NCBI RefSeq assembly: GCF_000011305.1
Contig: NC_004369.1
Coordinates: 2,170,001 to 2,234,000, forward strand
Direction of reading: 5' to 3'
Source: Corynebacterium efficiens YS-314
GTDB taxonomy: Bacteria; Actinomycetota; Actinomycetes; Mycobacteriales; Mycobacteriaceae
Length of the DNA stretch: 64,000 bases
Numbering within the stretch: the stretch's first letter is position 1; each line of letters opens with the position of its first letter. A program made the position numbers and the translations under genes. The notes beneath the pieces were generated by a model, which did no database searches, had not been told where the DNA came from, and saw nothing but the letters and a program-made list of their open reading frames with translations. Shown here in pieces: positions 1-9,445 of the stretch.

Positions 1-126
1 GGTGTTCACCGCGATGAACTCCACGCCCTTGAGGCCCTCTTCAATCATGCGGTTGACGGCGTTGACTCCGCCGCCGCCCACGCCGACGACCTTGATCTTG
101 GCGAGGTAGTTGTTCGGTGAGGTCAT
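1..126 (-). CDS. ftsZ: Cell division protein FtsZ, N-terminal part (partial)
   Basis: Only the first 42 codons lie in the window; the gene continues beyond position 1. The frame starts at an ATG (126-124) preceded by an AAAGGCGAG ribosome site and reads [20 protein letters not shown]. This is the FtsZ N-terminus with the glycine-rich first strand and loop of the tubulin-like GTPase. FtsZ polymerises into the cytoplasmic Z-ring that recruits the divisome. It is the last gene of the dcw cluster seen here, 241 bp downstream of ftsQ, so it probably has its own promoter as well as read-through. Identity is secure because the motif and the position after ftsQ agree. Confidence 0.95.
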   Translation of the reverse strand, partial: MTSPNNYLAKIKVVGVGGGGVNAVNRMIEEGLKGVEFIAVNT

Positions 127-367
127 GGTCTATGTCTCGCCTTTCGAAGAATTTGGTACACGTATGTCACATTAATAGCTAGATTTCTACTGGCCTTCGC
201 CCCCTGGGCCGGTGACCTACTGGTCAGGGATAACCCCGGGCGAATGCCGACTATCCTCCATCATGAGTGAAAAACCCTCAGGAATGTCGGACATCCGGGG
301 CGGCGTGTCGAACCCTCAAGTCTGACTTTAGGGTTGTTGTACTGCGCAAACACCCCGCCCCGCCACT
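127..367 (-). promoter_or_regulatory. ftsQ-ftsZ intergenic region, likely ftsZ promoter(s)
   Basis: This 241-bp gap is the largest between consecutive genes from rsmH to ftsZ and is locally richer in A and T (for example around 150-195) than the flanking genes. In other corynebacteria ftsZ is transcribed from promoters in this interval. I could not assign one -10/-35 pair with confidence, so the call rests on position and composition. Confidence 0.45.
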
Positions 368-1036
368 TTAGCGGACTGTCACCATCGACGGTGAGCTGAT
401 GTTCCACCGCTGCCCCTCGCGCTGTACGACGGTGGACAACGCAACAGCCTTGTCATGGTTGTTCTCCGAGGAACCCCAGTACACCTCCCGGCCGTCGGTC
501 AGCCGCAGGAGGACATCAAACTGGTCGGGGGCCTCGATCGTGGCGATGATATTCCTCAACTCAGGGTCGTAATCATCGATGGCACGGATGATGTCGATGA
601 CCGCCGGGAGCACCTCGGGATCATCCTCACGGATGCCGGTCACCTCCACCGTCCCGACAGGTGGCGTGCCGACCACAATGGGCTGGCCCTCGGTGTCGAT
701 GATGTGCTCACCGTCCGGCCGTCGGATGAATACCGCCGCCTCGCGTTCGGTGAGGGTGATCTCCACGGTGGACGGCAACCGGCGGTTGAGGGTGACCGAG
801 GATACCCACGGCATCTCCGCGATCGCGTGGGCAGCCCCGGTCGCATCGATGCGCAGGAGGTTGTCCCCGGCGGTGATACCGGAGACCTCCCGGGCCACCT
901 CGGTGTCGGTGCGCACGGCACCGTTGATCTCGATGGATTCCACCTTGAACACCGGAACGAACCACGCCACCGCAGCGGCGATAGCCACCAGCGCGATCAC
1001 CACGGTGGTCACCAGGGCGATGGCTTTCTTCGACAT
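368..1036 (-). CDS. ftsQ: Cell division protein FtsQ (POTRA domain)
   Basis: A 222-residue bitopic membrane protein: short basic N-terminus (MSKKA), one membrane segment at about 7-28, then an extracytoplasmic POTRA domain starting near VFKVESIEINGA (about 30-97), followed by the FtsQ beta domain. FtsQ links early and late divisome proteins and holds FtsL and FtsB. The length fits corynebacterial FtsQ, which has a much shorter cytoplasmic tail than the mycobacterial protein. It lies 6 bp downstream of murC in the same direction, so co-transcription is likely. Confidence 0.93.
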   Translation of the reverse strand: MSKKAIALVTTVVIALVAIAAAVAWFVPVFKVESIEINGAVRTDTEVAREVSGITAGDNLLRIDATGAAHAIAEMPWVSSVTLNRRLPSTVEITLTEREAAVFIRRPDGEHIIDTEGQPIVVGTPPVGTVEVTGIREDDPEVLPAVIDIIRAIDDYDPELRNIIATIEAPDQFDVLLRLTDGREVYWGSSENNHDKAVALSTVVQREGQRWNISSPSMVTVR

Positions 1037-1042
1037 CGCGGT

Positions 1043-2512
1043 CTATCCCCGGAGCCGGTCGAGGATCTCCGGCGCGAGCATGGTCACGGATCCCGCCCCC
1101 ATGGTGAGCACGATGTCAGCCGGCCCGGCGATCTCCGCGATGCGGTCGGGTACCGCACTGAAGTTGGGTTCATAGGACACCGGGATGGTCATCTCGTCGG
1201 TGATCACCCTGGAGGTGACCCCCTCCACCGGCTTTTCGCGGGCACCGAAGATCTCCAGGAGCACGGCGGCGTCGGCAAGCGAGAGTGCCCCGGCGAATTC
1301 TCGGGCGAACTCGAGGGTCCGGGAGTACAGGTGGGGCTGGAACGCCACGATCACGCGTCCCTCCCCCGCCGCATCGACCCGCTCGCGGGCCGCCTTCAAC
1401 ACGGCCTCCACCTCGGTGGGATGGTGCGCGTAGTCATCGTAGACGCTTGCGCCGTCGAATTGACCACCCCGGACGGTGCCGTGGTATTCGAACCTGCGGC
1501 GCACGCCCGAGAAGTCGCTGAGGCCGGCCGCGAGCTTGTCGAGGTCCGCCCCCAGGAGGTACCCGGAGAGCAGGGCGGCCGCGCCGTTGAGCACCATGTG
1601 GTTACCCGGGATCTGGAGAATGATCTCCACCTCCCGACCGTCGATGTCCAGCACTGCATAGGTGCCTTCGGCAACCACCCGGGAGGAGAGGATCGTCGCC
1701 TTCACCGGCACCGTCGGGTGCGCAGCCACCGCATCGACGGTGCCGTAGCCCACCGCGTTGATCCCCCGGGCCACCGCCCGCTCCCCCAGCGCCGCGGCGC
1801 CGGGATCATCAAGGCACACCACGAGGGTGCCACCCGGGGTGAGGCGGTCGGCGAAATCTTCAAAAACCTGGAAATACGCCTCGGGGGTTTTGAAGAAGTC
1901 CAGGTGATCAGGCTCGATGTTGGTGACCACGGCGATCTCCGGGGTGTAGCGCAGCAACGAGGCATCGGATTCATCGGCCTCGGCCACGAAGGCCTCACCG
2001 GTTCCCTGGTGCGCATTGGTTCCGGCCTTGTTCAGCTGGCCACCGATGGCGAAACTCGGGTCCATCCCGGCGGCCTGCAACGCCACGACCGCCATGGAGG
2101 TGGTCGAGGTCTTGCCGTGGGTGCCAGCGATGAGTACCTGGCGGTGCCCCTCCAGCAGTTCACCGAGCAGATCGGAGCGGCGGATCACGGGGATGTTCTC
2201 CTCCCTGGCCCGGACCAGCTCAGGGTTGTCCTGGGGGATGGCGGCGAAGGAGGTGACCACCACGGTGGGGAGTTCACCGGCCAACTCCAGATTCTCCGCA
2301 GCATGCCCGACGGCAATCTTCGCCCCCACCGCACGCAGAGGCAGGAGGGTGCGTGAATCCTTGGCGTCGGATCCGGTGACGGTCTTCCCGCGCGCCAGGA
2401 GAATACGTGCGACACCGGACATCCCCGCACCACCGATACCGATGAGGTGGACCCTGGACAGGTCGATGGCTGGGTGTTCGGAAGTGGTGTTGGGCACCTG
2501 GTCAGTCCTCAT
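1043..2512 (-). CDS. murC: UDP-N-acetylmuramate--L-alanine ligase MurC
   Basis: A 489-residue cytoplasmic Mur ligase that joins L-alanine to UDP-MurNAc, the first amino-acid step of peptidoglycan precursor synthesis. The N-terminal nucleotide-binding fold shows [10 protein letters not shown] (about 25-34). The ATP loop GTHGKTSTT is at 130-138, and the central domain carries [10 protein letters not shown] and the DHLD stretch. A GATGAAAG ribosome site precedes the ATG. It sits between murG and ftsQ, the usual actinobacterial order. A TAGAAT hexamer at the murG/murC boundary may give it an extra promoter. Confidence 0.97.
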   Translation of the reverse strand: MRTDQVPNTTSEHPAIDLSRVHLIGIGGAGMSGVARILLARGKTVTGSDAKDSRTLLPLRAVGAKIAVGHAAENLELAGELPTVVVTSFAAIPQDNPELVRAREENIPVIRRSDLLGELLEGHRQVLIAGTHGKTSTTSMAVVALQAAGMDPSFAIGGQLNKAGTNAHQGTGEAFVAEADESDASLLRYTPEIAVVTNIEPDHLDFFKTPEAYFQVFEDFADRLTPGGTLVVCLDDPGAAALGERAVARGINAVGYGTVDAVAAHPTVPVKATILSSRVVAEGTYAVLDIDGREVEIILQIPGNHMVLNGAAALLSGYLLGADLDKLAAGLSDFSGVRRRFEYHGTVRGGQFDGASVYDDYAHHPTEVEAVLKAARERVDAAGEGRVIVAFQPHLYSRTLEFAREFAGALSLADAAVLLEIFGAREKPVEGVTSRVITDEMTIPVSYEPNFSAVPDRIAEIAGPADIVLTMGAGSVTMLAPEILDRLRG

Positions 2513-2544
2513 CTTTCATCAATGAACAGTCTGGTAGAGATTTG

Positions 2545-2550
2545 ATTCTA
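2545..2550 (-). promoter_or_regulatory. Possible -10 box for murC
   Basis: The minus strand reads TAGAAT, a good match to the actinobacterial -10 consensus TANNNT, at the end of murG and about 33 nt before the murC start. No convincing -35 element is visible. The same hexamer occurs upstream of murE, so internal promoters may subdivide the dcw operon. This is inference from sequence alone. Confidence 0.3.
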
Positions 2551-3630
2551 GTATCCGGCGGCGGTGGCCACGAGCCCGGCGATCACCCCGGCGGCATCGC
2601 CGACGGTGGAGGTGCGGGCAGCTGCGGACATCCGGTGGAGCGTGGCCGGGTTGCCGACGATGTCGCGGACCTCGCTGACAAGACGCTGGGGGGTGAGATC
2701 CGCGTCGTCGACAAGCTTCGCGGCACCGGCGGCGATGACGGCGCTGGCGTTGAGCGCCTGCTCCCCGTTGCCATGCGGGAGCGGCACATAGATGGCGGGG
2801 ATCCCCGAGGCGGTCACCTCGGCCACGGTCATGGCACCGGAACGGCACACAATGAGATCGGCGACCGCATAGGCGGCCTGCATATCCTCGATGAACGGCA
2901 CCGGAACGTATCCCGGGCGGGCTGTGGGGAGGCTGTTGCGTTTGCCCACCGCGTGGAGGACCTGGATGCCAGCCCCGAGCAGATCATCCAGCGCACCGGC
3001 CACGGCGGAGTTGATGCTCACCGACCCCTGTGACCCACCGGTAACCAGGACGGTCGGGCGGTCCGCCTCCAGTCCCCACTGTGTCCGTCCCCGCTCAGCC
3101 GCCGTGGCATCCTCTCCGCCGGCGAGTTCCCGACGGATGGGGATGCCCACCACCTGACCGGGCATGCCCGAGTTCTCCGTGGCGTTGAGCCCGACACCGC
3201 CGAGCCTGACACCCAGCTTGTTCGCCATCCCGGCACGGGCATTCGCCTCATGGACAAAGAAGGGGATTCCCAGGGAGCGGGCCGCGAGATAGGCGGGGGC
3301 GGAGACATAACCACCGAAACCCACCACCGCGTGCGCCCCGGTGTCGCGGAGCACCTGGCGTGCCTGACGCAGGGACTTGGCCACCCGGAACGGGAGCTTG
3401 ACCAGATCCAGGTTCGGGGTGCGGGGCACCGGGACGGGCTCGATCAGACGGAGGTCGAAACCCCGGTCCGGAACAAGGCTGGTCTCCAGTCCGCGGGCGG
3501 TACCCAGTGCTGTGACGGTGGCCCCGTACCCATCCCGGAGTGCTTCCGCCACGGCAAGTGCCGGCTCGATGTGGCCGGCGGTACCACCACCTGCCACCAC
3601 AACGGACAACGGCTCCTTCGGTGAGCTCAT
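2548..3630 (-). CDS. murG: UDP-GlcNAc:lipid I N-acetylglucosaminyltransferase MurG
   Basis: A 360-residue GT28 glycosyltransferase that adds GlcNAc to lipid I at the inner face of the membrane to make lipid II. The N-terminal donor loop GGGTAGHIEPAL (about 14-25) is the MurG signature. The C-terminal UDP-binding half has TGGSQGS and the AADLIVCRSGAMTVAE region. It is 39 bp downstream of ftsW, and the two act on the same lipid intermediate. Length and motifs are typical, with nothing missing. Confidence 0.97.
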   Translation of the reverse strand: MSSPKEPLSVVVAGGGTAGHIEPALAVAEALRDGYGATVTALGTARGLETSLVPDRGFDLRLIEPVPVPRTPNLDLVKLPFRVAKSLRQARQVLRDTGAHAVVGFGGYVSAPAYLAARSLGIPFFVHEANARAGMANKLGVRLGGVGLNATENSGMPGQVVGIPIRRELAGGEDATAAERGRTQWGLEADRPTVLVTGGSQGSVSINSAVAGALDDLLGAGIQVLHAVGKRNSLPTARPGYVPVPFIEDMQAAYAVADLIVCRSGAMTVAEVTASGIPAIYVPLPHGNGEQALNASAVIAAGAAKLVDDADLTPQRLVSEVRDIVGNPATLHRMSAAARTSTVGDAAGVIAGLVATAAGY

Positions 3631-3669
3631 GTGAGCACTTTCTCCTCGCTGTAGATCTGTAGAAACTGG

Positions 3670-5352
3670 TTATCCGCGGTAGCGGCCGGTGTCCCCGCGT
3701 CGGGGGTCCCGGGTGCCGGATGCCCGACCACCGGACGCCGGACCACCGGATCCCCTGCCACTGGTTCCCCGACGCGGGTCGGCGGCGCGGCGTGGCTCAG
3801 CACCCGGGGCACCCGCTGGGGTACCCGGGGCACGCCCACTGCCCTTACGCTTGCTGACGCTACCAGCCGCGCCGGACGGAGGATTCGAACCCGCCCGTGC
3901 TGAACGGCGCGCGGTGACCGGTTCACCGAACCGTTCGCGGGTATCACTGCCACGTCGTCCCGCCCCACCCGCGGCCTGTTCACGGGGGCCGTCCGCTGAC
4001 TTCCCGGAGGGTTTGCGGGAGGAGTTCCGGGTGGTGATCCGGCTGGATGGTTCGGGCAGCATGAGGATCCTGTCCACCACGGGCCGCCCATAGGAGGCCA
4101 TGGCGGACACAGCCTCGGGTTCATGTCGGGCACAGTTGGCCAGCAGTCCCATGGCCGCCAGCGTGATGATCGCCGAGGTACCACCAGCGGAGATCATCGG
4201 CAGCTGGATACCAGTGACCGGGAGCAGACCGATAACATACCCGATGTTGATGAATGCCTGCGACACCACCGAGGCGGTGAGCGTGGCGGCCATCAGGCTG
4301 AGGAATGGATCCCTGCTGCGCTTGGCCGTGCGCAGGCCGAAGTAGAGCAGGGTGGCGAACAGGCCAATGACCAGTGCGCCACCGAGCAGGCCGAGTTCCT
4401 CGCCGATGATGGCGAAGATGAAGTCATTCTTGGCCTCGGGCAGGTAGAACCATTTGGCACGTGACTGGCCCAGGCCCACACCGGTGGCGGAACCGTCCGC
4501 CAGTGACAGGAAACCCTGATAGGACTGGAAGGCGGTGCCCCGGGTGTCCTGGAAGTTGCCGAAGAGAGCATCGAAATAGACGCTGAACCGGTTTGAGCGG
4601 AAACCACCACCCAGTGCCATGCCGACCAGGGCCACGAGCACCACCACCGCGGCGAGGACCAGCCAGCCCAGCGCAACCCCGGCGAACAGCAGCATGAACA
4701 TGACCACCAGTGCAAACGACATGGCCATGCCAGCATCACCCTCCAGGAAGATGAGCGCGGCCATGACTCCACCCACGGCGGCGAACCGGGTGTAGTGGTT
4801 GAAAAACACGTGCTGCACGGGTTTCCTGCCCGCCAGGTAGTGCGCACCCCAGATCACGATGGTGACCTTGGCGATCTCGGAGGGCTGGAACCGGAGGGGC
4901 CCCAGGACGATCCAGGACTGGGATCCCACCTCCTCACGGCCGGTGCCGATGCCGGGGATCTGCACCGCGAGCAGCAGGAGGATCGAGATGATCAGCAGAG
5001 CCGGTGCCAGGTTCCGGATCGTCTGGGGTTTGAATTTCAACACCAACCACAGCGCCACGAAACCGGCGAAGATCATCATGCCCTGACGCAGGGCGGTGCT
5101 CCATACCCGCCCGCCCTCAGCCAGGGACCAGGTCATGGATGAGGAGTAGACCATCACCACGCCGAGACTGGACAACAGGATCACCGTGAACAGGATCATG
5201 ATGTAGTCCGTCAGTGGACGGGAGAGGATATCGTTCCAGGCGTTGGAGACACGCTCCCGGAACCCCAGTCCCGTGCGGGAACCGGATGTTCGTTGCGTGC
5301 TGCCGGCAGCCCGCTTCGGGGCCCGTGGCTTCCCTGCTGTGCTGCTGGTCAT
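3670..5352 (-). CDS. ftsW: SEDS glycosyltransferase FtsW with long basic C-terminal tail
   Basis: A 560-residue polytopic membrane protein of the SEDS family, the septal peptidoglycan polymerase working with FtsI. About ten membrane segments fall between residues 45 and 430, with SEDS regions such as GPLRFQPSEIAKV and the C-terminal stretch GIQLPMISAGGTS. A basic cytoplasmic N-terminus (about 1-45) precedes them. After about residue 430 comes a roughly 130-residue tail rich in Arg, Gly, Ser and Pro with no predicted fold. Such tails are known in actinobacterial FtsW. The gene lies 9 bp downstream of murD. Confidence 0.95.
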   Translation of the reverse strand: MTSSTAGKPRAPKRAAGSTQRTSGSRTGLGFRERVSNAWNDILSRPLTDYIMILFTVILLSSLGVVMVYSSSMTWSLAEGGRVWSTALRQGMMIFAGFVALWLVLKFKPQTIRNLAPALLIISILLLLAVQIPGIGTGREEVGSQSWIVLGPLRFQPSEIAKVTIVIWGAHYLAGRKPVQHVFFNHYTRFAAVGGVMAALIFLEGDAGMAMSFALVVMFMLLFAGVALGWLVLAAVVVLVALVGMALGGGFRSNRFSVYFDALFGNFQDTRGTAFQSYQGFLSLADGSATGVGLGQSRAKWFYLPEAKNDFIFAIIGEELGLLGGALVIGLFATLLYFGLRTAKRSRDPFLSLMAATLTASVVSQAFINIGYVIGLLPVTGIQLPMISAGGTSAIITLAAMGLLANCARHEPEAVSAMASYGRPVVDRILMLPEPSSRITTRNSSRKPSGKSADGPREQAAGGAGRRGSDTRERFGEPVTARRSARAGSNPPSGAAGSVSKRKGSGRAPGTPAGAPGAEPRRAADPRRGTSGRGSGGPASGGRASGTRDPRRGDTGRYRG

Positions 5353-5361
5353 GACCTCGAC

Positions 5362-6789
5362 CTACTTTTCCTTCTGTCCTTCGATGGTGGACAACACGGC
5401 CTCGGCGAAGATGTCACCGCGTTGTCCCATTCCCTTGTACATGTCCAGTGATGCCGCCGCCGGCGCCAACAGGACGCAGTCCCCGGGTTCGGCGAACCGG
5501 AACGCATGATCCACCAGCTCCCGCATGGCCGCCACCGGGTCGGTGGAATCGGTGACGCGGATCATGGCATCGGGTGCATGTTGTTCAACCGCGGTGACGA
5601 TCTCGGCGCGGTCGGCCCCCAGCACCAGGGCGGCTTTGATGCGGTGGGCATGGGTGGCCACCAGCTCGGAGATGTCGGCTCCCTTGAGCTGACCACCGAC
5701 GATCCAGATCACCGATTCCCTGCCCGCCAGGGCGGTGTCCGCGGCGTGGGGGTTGGTGGCCTTGGAATTGTCGATGAACTGCACCCCGTGATCCTCCGCC
5801 ACCACCTGACCGCGGTGGCCGGAGACCTCGAAGGTGGCCAGTGCCCCGGCGATGTCCTCGGCAGACACCCCCTGGGAGCGGGCCACCGCCGCGGCGGCCA
5901 GCGCGTCAAGTACACCGGCGGGACCGGAGGGGTTGATGCCGTCCGCCGGGGCGAGTGGGAGCTGTGCAGCGAAGGCATTGTCCACCAGGTGGCCGTTGAG
6001 CACACCCAGCTGCCGGGGACCCGGTTCACCGAGGGTGAAACCGATAAGGCCGGACAGACCCAGTTCGGTGGTGAGCTCGACGAGGTAGGAATCATCCGCA
6101 CCGATGACGGCCACCGGCGCGGTGAGCACCCTGGTCTTGGCCAGCGCGTAGTCACGGAAGGACCCATGCCAGTCGATGTGGTCCTCGGCCAGGTTGAGGA
6201 CCAGCCCGGCATCGGGGACCAGGGTGGGGGCCCAGTGCAGCTGGAAACTCGACAGTTCCGCGACCATGACGTCCACACGGTCGCATGAGGTCAGGGCCGC
6301 CGACACCGGTACGCCGATGTTGCCCACGGCCACGGCGTTGAAGCCGCCCTGTTTCATCATCGCGGCGAGCATCGCCGTGGTGGTGGTCTTGCCGTTGGTG
6401 CCGGTGACCGCCAGCCAGGTGCGCGAGACACCGAACACGCCGGCCCGGTCGAGGCGCCACGCCAGCTCGACATCGCCGATGACCTCGAGGCCGCGGGAGG
6501 CGGCGTCGACAAGCACGGGGCTGTCGGGGCGCCACCCCGGGGAGGTGACCACGATGGAGTAGTCCCCGAGCGAGGCACGGGCGTGTTCCGTACCCACCAC
6601 GTCCACGTCGAGGAGTTCGATCAGACGGTGGCGGGAGGTCTCATTGTCCTCAGCCACCACCACATCCAGGCCCAGATCATGCAGCATCCCGGCGATACCG
6701 GTGCCGGAGACACCGGCACCGGTGACCAGGATCCTGCCCCTGAGGGAATCCGGGAGCCTGGACAGTTCAACTTCAGTCGTGCTCTCCAC
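5362..6789 (-). CDS. murD: UDP-N-acetylmuramoylalanine--D-glutamate ligase MurD
   Basis: A 475-residue cytoplasmic Mur ligase adding D-glutamate to UDP-MurNAc-L-Ala. The Rossmann-like start LVTGAGVSGTGIAGML is at about 21-36 and the ATP loop TGTNGKTTTT at 129-138. The central domain has LNLAEDHIDWHG and the C-terminal domain FIDNSKATNPHA, all expected for MurD. It sits between mraY and ftsW, 24 bp after mraY, the standard dcw order. Confidence 0.97.
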   Translation of the reverse strand: MESTTEVELSRLPDSLRGRILVTGAGVSGTGIAGMLHDLGLDVVVAEDNETSRHRLIELLDVDVVGTEHARASLGDYSIVVTSPGWRPDSPVLVDAASRGLEVIGDVELAWRLDRAGVFGVSRTWLAVTGTNGKTTTTAMLAAMMKQGGFNAVAVGNIGVPVSAALTSCDRVDVMVAELSSFQLHWAPTLVPDAGLVLNLAEDHIDWHGSFRDYALAKTRVLTAPVAVIGADDSYLVELTTELGLSGLIGFTLGEPGPRQLGVLNGHLVDNAFAAQLPLAPADGINPSGPAGVLDALAAAAVARSQGVSAEDIAGALATFEVSGHRGQVVAEDHGVQFIDNSKATNPHAADTALAGRESVIWIVGGQLKGADISELVATHAHRIKAALVLGADRAEIVTAVEQHAPDAMIRVTDSTDPVAAMRELVDHAFRFAEPGDCVLLAPAAASLDMYKGMGQRGDIFAEAVLSTIEGQKEK

Positions 6790-6813
6790 GTCCGATGATC
6801 CTCCTATGCCTTC

Positions 6814-7914
6814 CTACACTTCAGCCAGGGTGAGCCAGTCACCGTAGAACACCGCCATGCCCGCAATCACGGCCATGATGGCGATCAGCCAGAACCTGAC
6901 CACCACGGTGGTTTCCGCCCAGCCTACGGCCTCGAAGTGGTGATGGATCGGAGCCATGCGGAAGACACGCTTGCCGCGGGTCTTGAACACGGCGATCTGG
7001 ATGGCCACCGACGCCACCTCGATGACAAACAGCGCACCGATGATCACCATGAGCAGTTCGGTGCGGCTGACCACGGAGATACCCGCGACCAGACCACCCA
7101 GCGCGAGGGAACCGGTGTCACCCATGAAGATCTTGGCTGGCGCGGCATTCCACCACAGGAAACCCAGGGTGGCGCCCAGGCCACCGGCGGCGAGGACCGC
7201 GATGTCGAGGGGATCACGCACGGTGTAGCAACCGGCCTCCACCGCGGTGTCACAGGAGTTACGGAACTGCCAGAAGGCGATCAGGGTGTAGGCACCCATG
7301 ACGAAAGCGGTGGCACCGGCCGCCAGACCATCGAGGCCGTCGGTGATGTTGACCGCGTTCGACCAGGCACTGACCACGACGTAGATGAAGATGAGGAAGA
7401 CGATGGTGCCCAGGACACCGCCACCGAAGGCGATGTCGATGGTGTCGATATCACGGATGAAGGACAGGTGCGTGGATGCCGGCGTCAGACCGTTTTCATC
7501 CGGGAACCGGAGGACCAGCAGACCGAAGACGAGGGCGATGGCCAGCTGGGAGATCAGCTTGGCGGTCTTGTTCAACCCCAGGTTGCGTTCCTTGTACAGC
7601 TTGATGAAGTCATCGGCGAAACCGGTTGCGCCCAACCCCAGCATGAGTCCCAGGACCAGCAGCCCCGAGGCGGTGAAGGAGCCGTATCCCGCGAAATAGG
7701 AATAGATGTTGGTGACCAGGTACCCGATGGTGATACCCGCGATGATGGCGATACCACCCATCGTGGGTGTTCCCCGTTTGCGCAGGTGGGACTGAAGGCC
7801 CTCCTCCCGGATCTCCTGCCCCATCTGCCTGTTCGTGAAATAACGGATCAGGATGGGGGTCAGGAAGATCGAGACGAGAAAAGCCACCGATCCACTGATG
7901 ATGATCTGCTGCAT
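6814..7914 (-). CDS. mraY: Phospho-MurNAc-pentapeptide transferase MraY
   Basis: A 366-residue integral membrane enzyme transferring phospho-MurNAc-pentapeptide to undecaprenyl phosphate (lipid I). About ten membrane helices are evident. Family landmarks are GTPTMGG (about 49-55), [14 protein letters not shown] with the aspartate pair near residue 100, [12 protein letters not shown] near 190, and the C-terminal histidine-rich APIHHHFE. It begins 6 bp after murF, so the two are translationally close. Confidence 0.97.
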   Translation of the reverse strand: MQQIIISGSVAFLVSIFLTPILIRYFTNRQMGQEIREEGLQSHLRKRGTPTMGGIAIIAGITIGYLVTNIYSYFAGYGSFTASGLLVLGLMLGLGATGFADDFIKLYKERNLGLNKTAKLISQLAIALVFGLLVLRFPDENGLTPASTHLSFIRDIDTIDIAFGGGVLGTIVFLIFIYVVVSAWSNAVNITDGLDGLAAGATAFVMGAYTLIAFWQFRNSCDTAVEAGCYTVRDPLDIAVLAAGGLGATLGFLWWNAAPAKIFMGDTGSLALGGLVAGISVVSRTELLMVIIGALFVIEVASVAIQIAVFKTRGKRVFRMAPIHHHFEAVGWAETTVVVRFWLIAIMAVIAGMAVFYGDWLTLAEV

Positions 7915-7920
7915 GGGTTG

Positions 7921-9435
7921 TTAGAGTCCTTCCACATCACGGCGCGAATCGCCGTCAAACATCGCGTGCAACTCCTCGGCCACACGCCAGAGCTGGTCGG
8001 CATTGGAGGCCTTGACCAGCACCACATCACCGTCGCGCACCTGGTGCCGCAGCAGGTCGACTGCTGAAGCGGCATCGGGGACGGCATCGGTTCTCACTCC
8101 CAGGGCGGCGGCCTGCTCCCGCAGGGCACGGCAGTTGGGGTTGTCCCCTACCGCGATGAGCCTTTCAACATGATACTTGGCCAGCTCAGCGCCCAGTGCA
8201 CGGTGCTCCTGCACCGCTTCATCCCCGAGCTCACCCATCTGGCCTAGGACAGCCCAGCTGGTCGCATCCCGACGGGCGCTGGCGGTGTAGGCCAGTGCAG
8301 CGACACCGGCACGCATGGAGTCCGGGTTCGCATTGTAGGAGTCGTTGATGACGGTGACACCATCCGGGCGGGTGCGCACATCCATGCGGTGGGCTGAGGC
8401 CGCCGCATGCGAAGACAGTCCTGACACCACGGTGGTCTCATCGACCCCGGCCTCAATGGCCACGGCTGCGGCGGCCAGGGCGTTGGCCACCTGGTGTTCA
8501 CCGAAGACCTGGAGGCTCACCGGCCAGGAGCCACGGGGGGTGTGCAGGGTGAAGCTGGCCCGGGCCACATCATCGAGCTCCAGGTCACCGGCCCAGTACT
8601 GTGCTCCGGGGGCCGGCGGGTTGGCGGTGGAGAAGGTCACGACGCGTGCGGTGGTGCGCGGTGCCATCGCGGCGACGAAGGGATCATCGGCGTTGAGGAC
8701 GGCGACCCCGCCGTCGGCGGCAGCGGGCAGCGCCTCGACGAGCTCCCCCTTGGCCTGGGCGATGTTGGCCCGGGAGCCGAATTCACCAAGGTGGGCGGAT
8801 CCAACGTTGAGCACCGCACCGATGCGCGGTGGGGTGATCCGCGCCAGATGGGCGATATGTCCGATGCCGCGCGCGGACATCTCCGCCACGAGGTACCGGG
8901 TGTGGGTGGTGCAGCGCAGTGCGGTGTGGGGCAGGCCCACCTCGTTGTTGAAGGAGCCGGGGGGTGCGACGGTGTCACCGGCCATGGACAACACCGTGGC
9001 GATGAAATCCTTGGTGGAGGTCTTACCAGCGGAACCGGTCAGCGCGACCACGGTGAGGTCATGGGCACCCACAGCGAGGTCCACCACGTGGCGGGCCAGT
9101 TTCGACAGTGCCTCGATGACCGCGGCACCGTGCCCCTCGGGGTCATGGGCATAGATGTCGGCATTGGAGTCAGTGGGGGTCACCGGGGGCACGATGATGG
9201 AGGGCACGTCGACGGGCCGGGCGGCGAGCACCGCGACGGCACCCTGGCCGATGGCGGTGGTCGCATATTCATGGCCGTCCACGCGCGCGCCGGGCAGGGC
9301 GAGGAACAACCCGCCGGCGGTGACCTGGCGGGAATCGAATTCGACGGTGCCGGTCACCGTGGTGTCCGGCTGCGCGCCGCCGGCGAGTTCACCGCCGACG
9401 ATCTCGACGATTTGTCCAAGTGTCAGTTCAATCAT
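7921..9435 (-). CDS. murF: UDP-MurNAc-tripeptide--D-Ala-D-Ala ligase MurF
   Basis: A 504-residue Mur ligase adding D-Ala-D-Ala to the UDP-MurNAc-tripeptide. The ATG at 9435-9433 (MIELTLGQIVEIVGG) is chosen because a purine-rich GGAAGGAAAG ribosome site precedes it and it leaves a 10-bp gap to murE. A longer reading up to 9507 would overlap murE and adds residues unlike the family. The ATP loop GSAGKTST is at about 134-141, and NDSYNANPDSM in the second half is typical. No ddl gene is present, so the dipeptide substrate must be made elsewhere. Confidence 0.96.
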   Translation of the reverse strand: MIELTLGQIVEIVGGELAGGAQPDTTVTGTVEFDSRQVTAGGLFLALPGARVDGHEYATTAIGQGAVAVLAARPVDVPSIIVPPVTPTDSNADIYAHDPEGHGAAVIEALSKLARHVVDLAVGAHDLTVVALTGSAGKTSTKDFIATVLSMAGDTVAPPGSFNNEVGLPHTALRCTTHTRYLVAEMSARGIGHIAHLARITPPRIGAVLNVGSAHLGEFGSRANIAQAKGELVEALPAAADGGVAVLNADDPFVAAMAPRTTARVVTFSTANPPAPGAQYWAGDLELDDVARASFTLHTPRGSWPVSLQVFGEHQVANALAAAAVAIEAGVDETTVVSGLSSHAAASAHRMDVRTRPDGVTVINDSYNANPDSMRAGVAALAYTASARRDATSWAVLGQMGELGDEAVQEHRALGAELAKYHVERLIAVGDNPNCRALREQAAALGVRTDAVPDAASAVDLLRHQVRDGDVVLVKASNADQLWRVAEELHAMFDGDSRRDVEGL

Positions 9436-9445
9436 GGGTGTGGAC

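Noticed and set aside
455..2356. 633-codon open frame on the plus strand
   Set aside because: Antisense to ftsQ and murC; its composition (His, Gly, Arg, Asp-rich) is the usual shadow of GC-rich genes and it spans two real genes.
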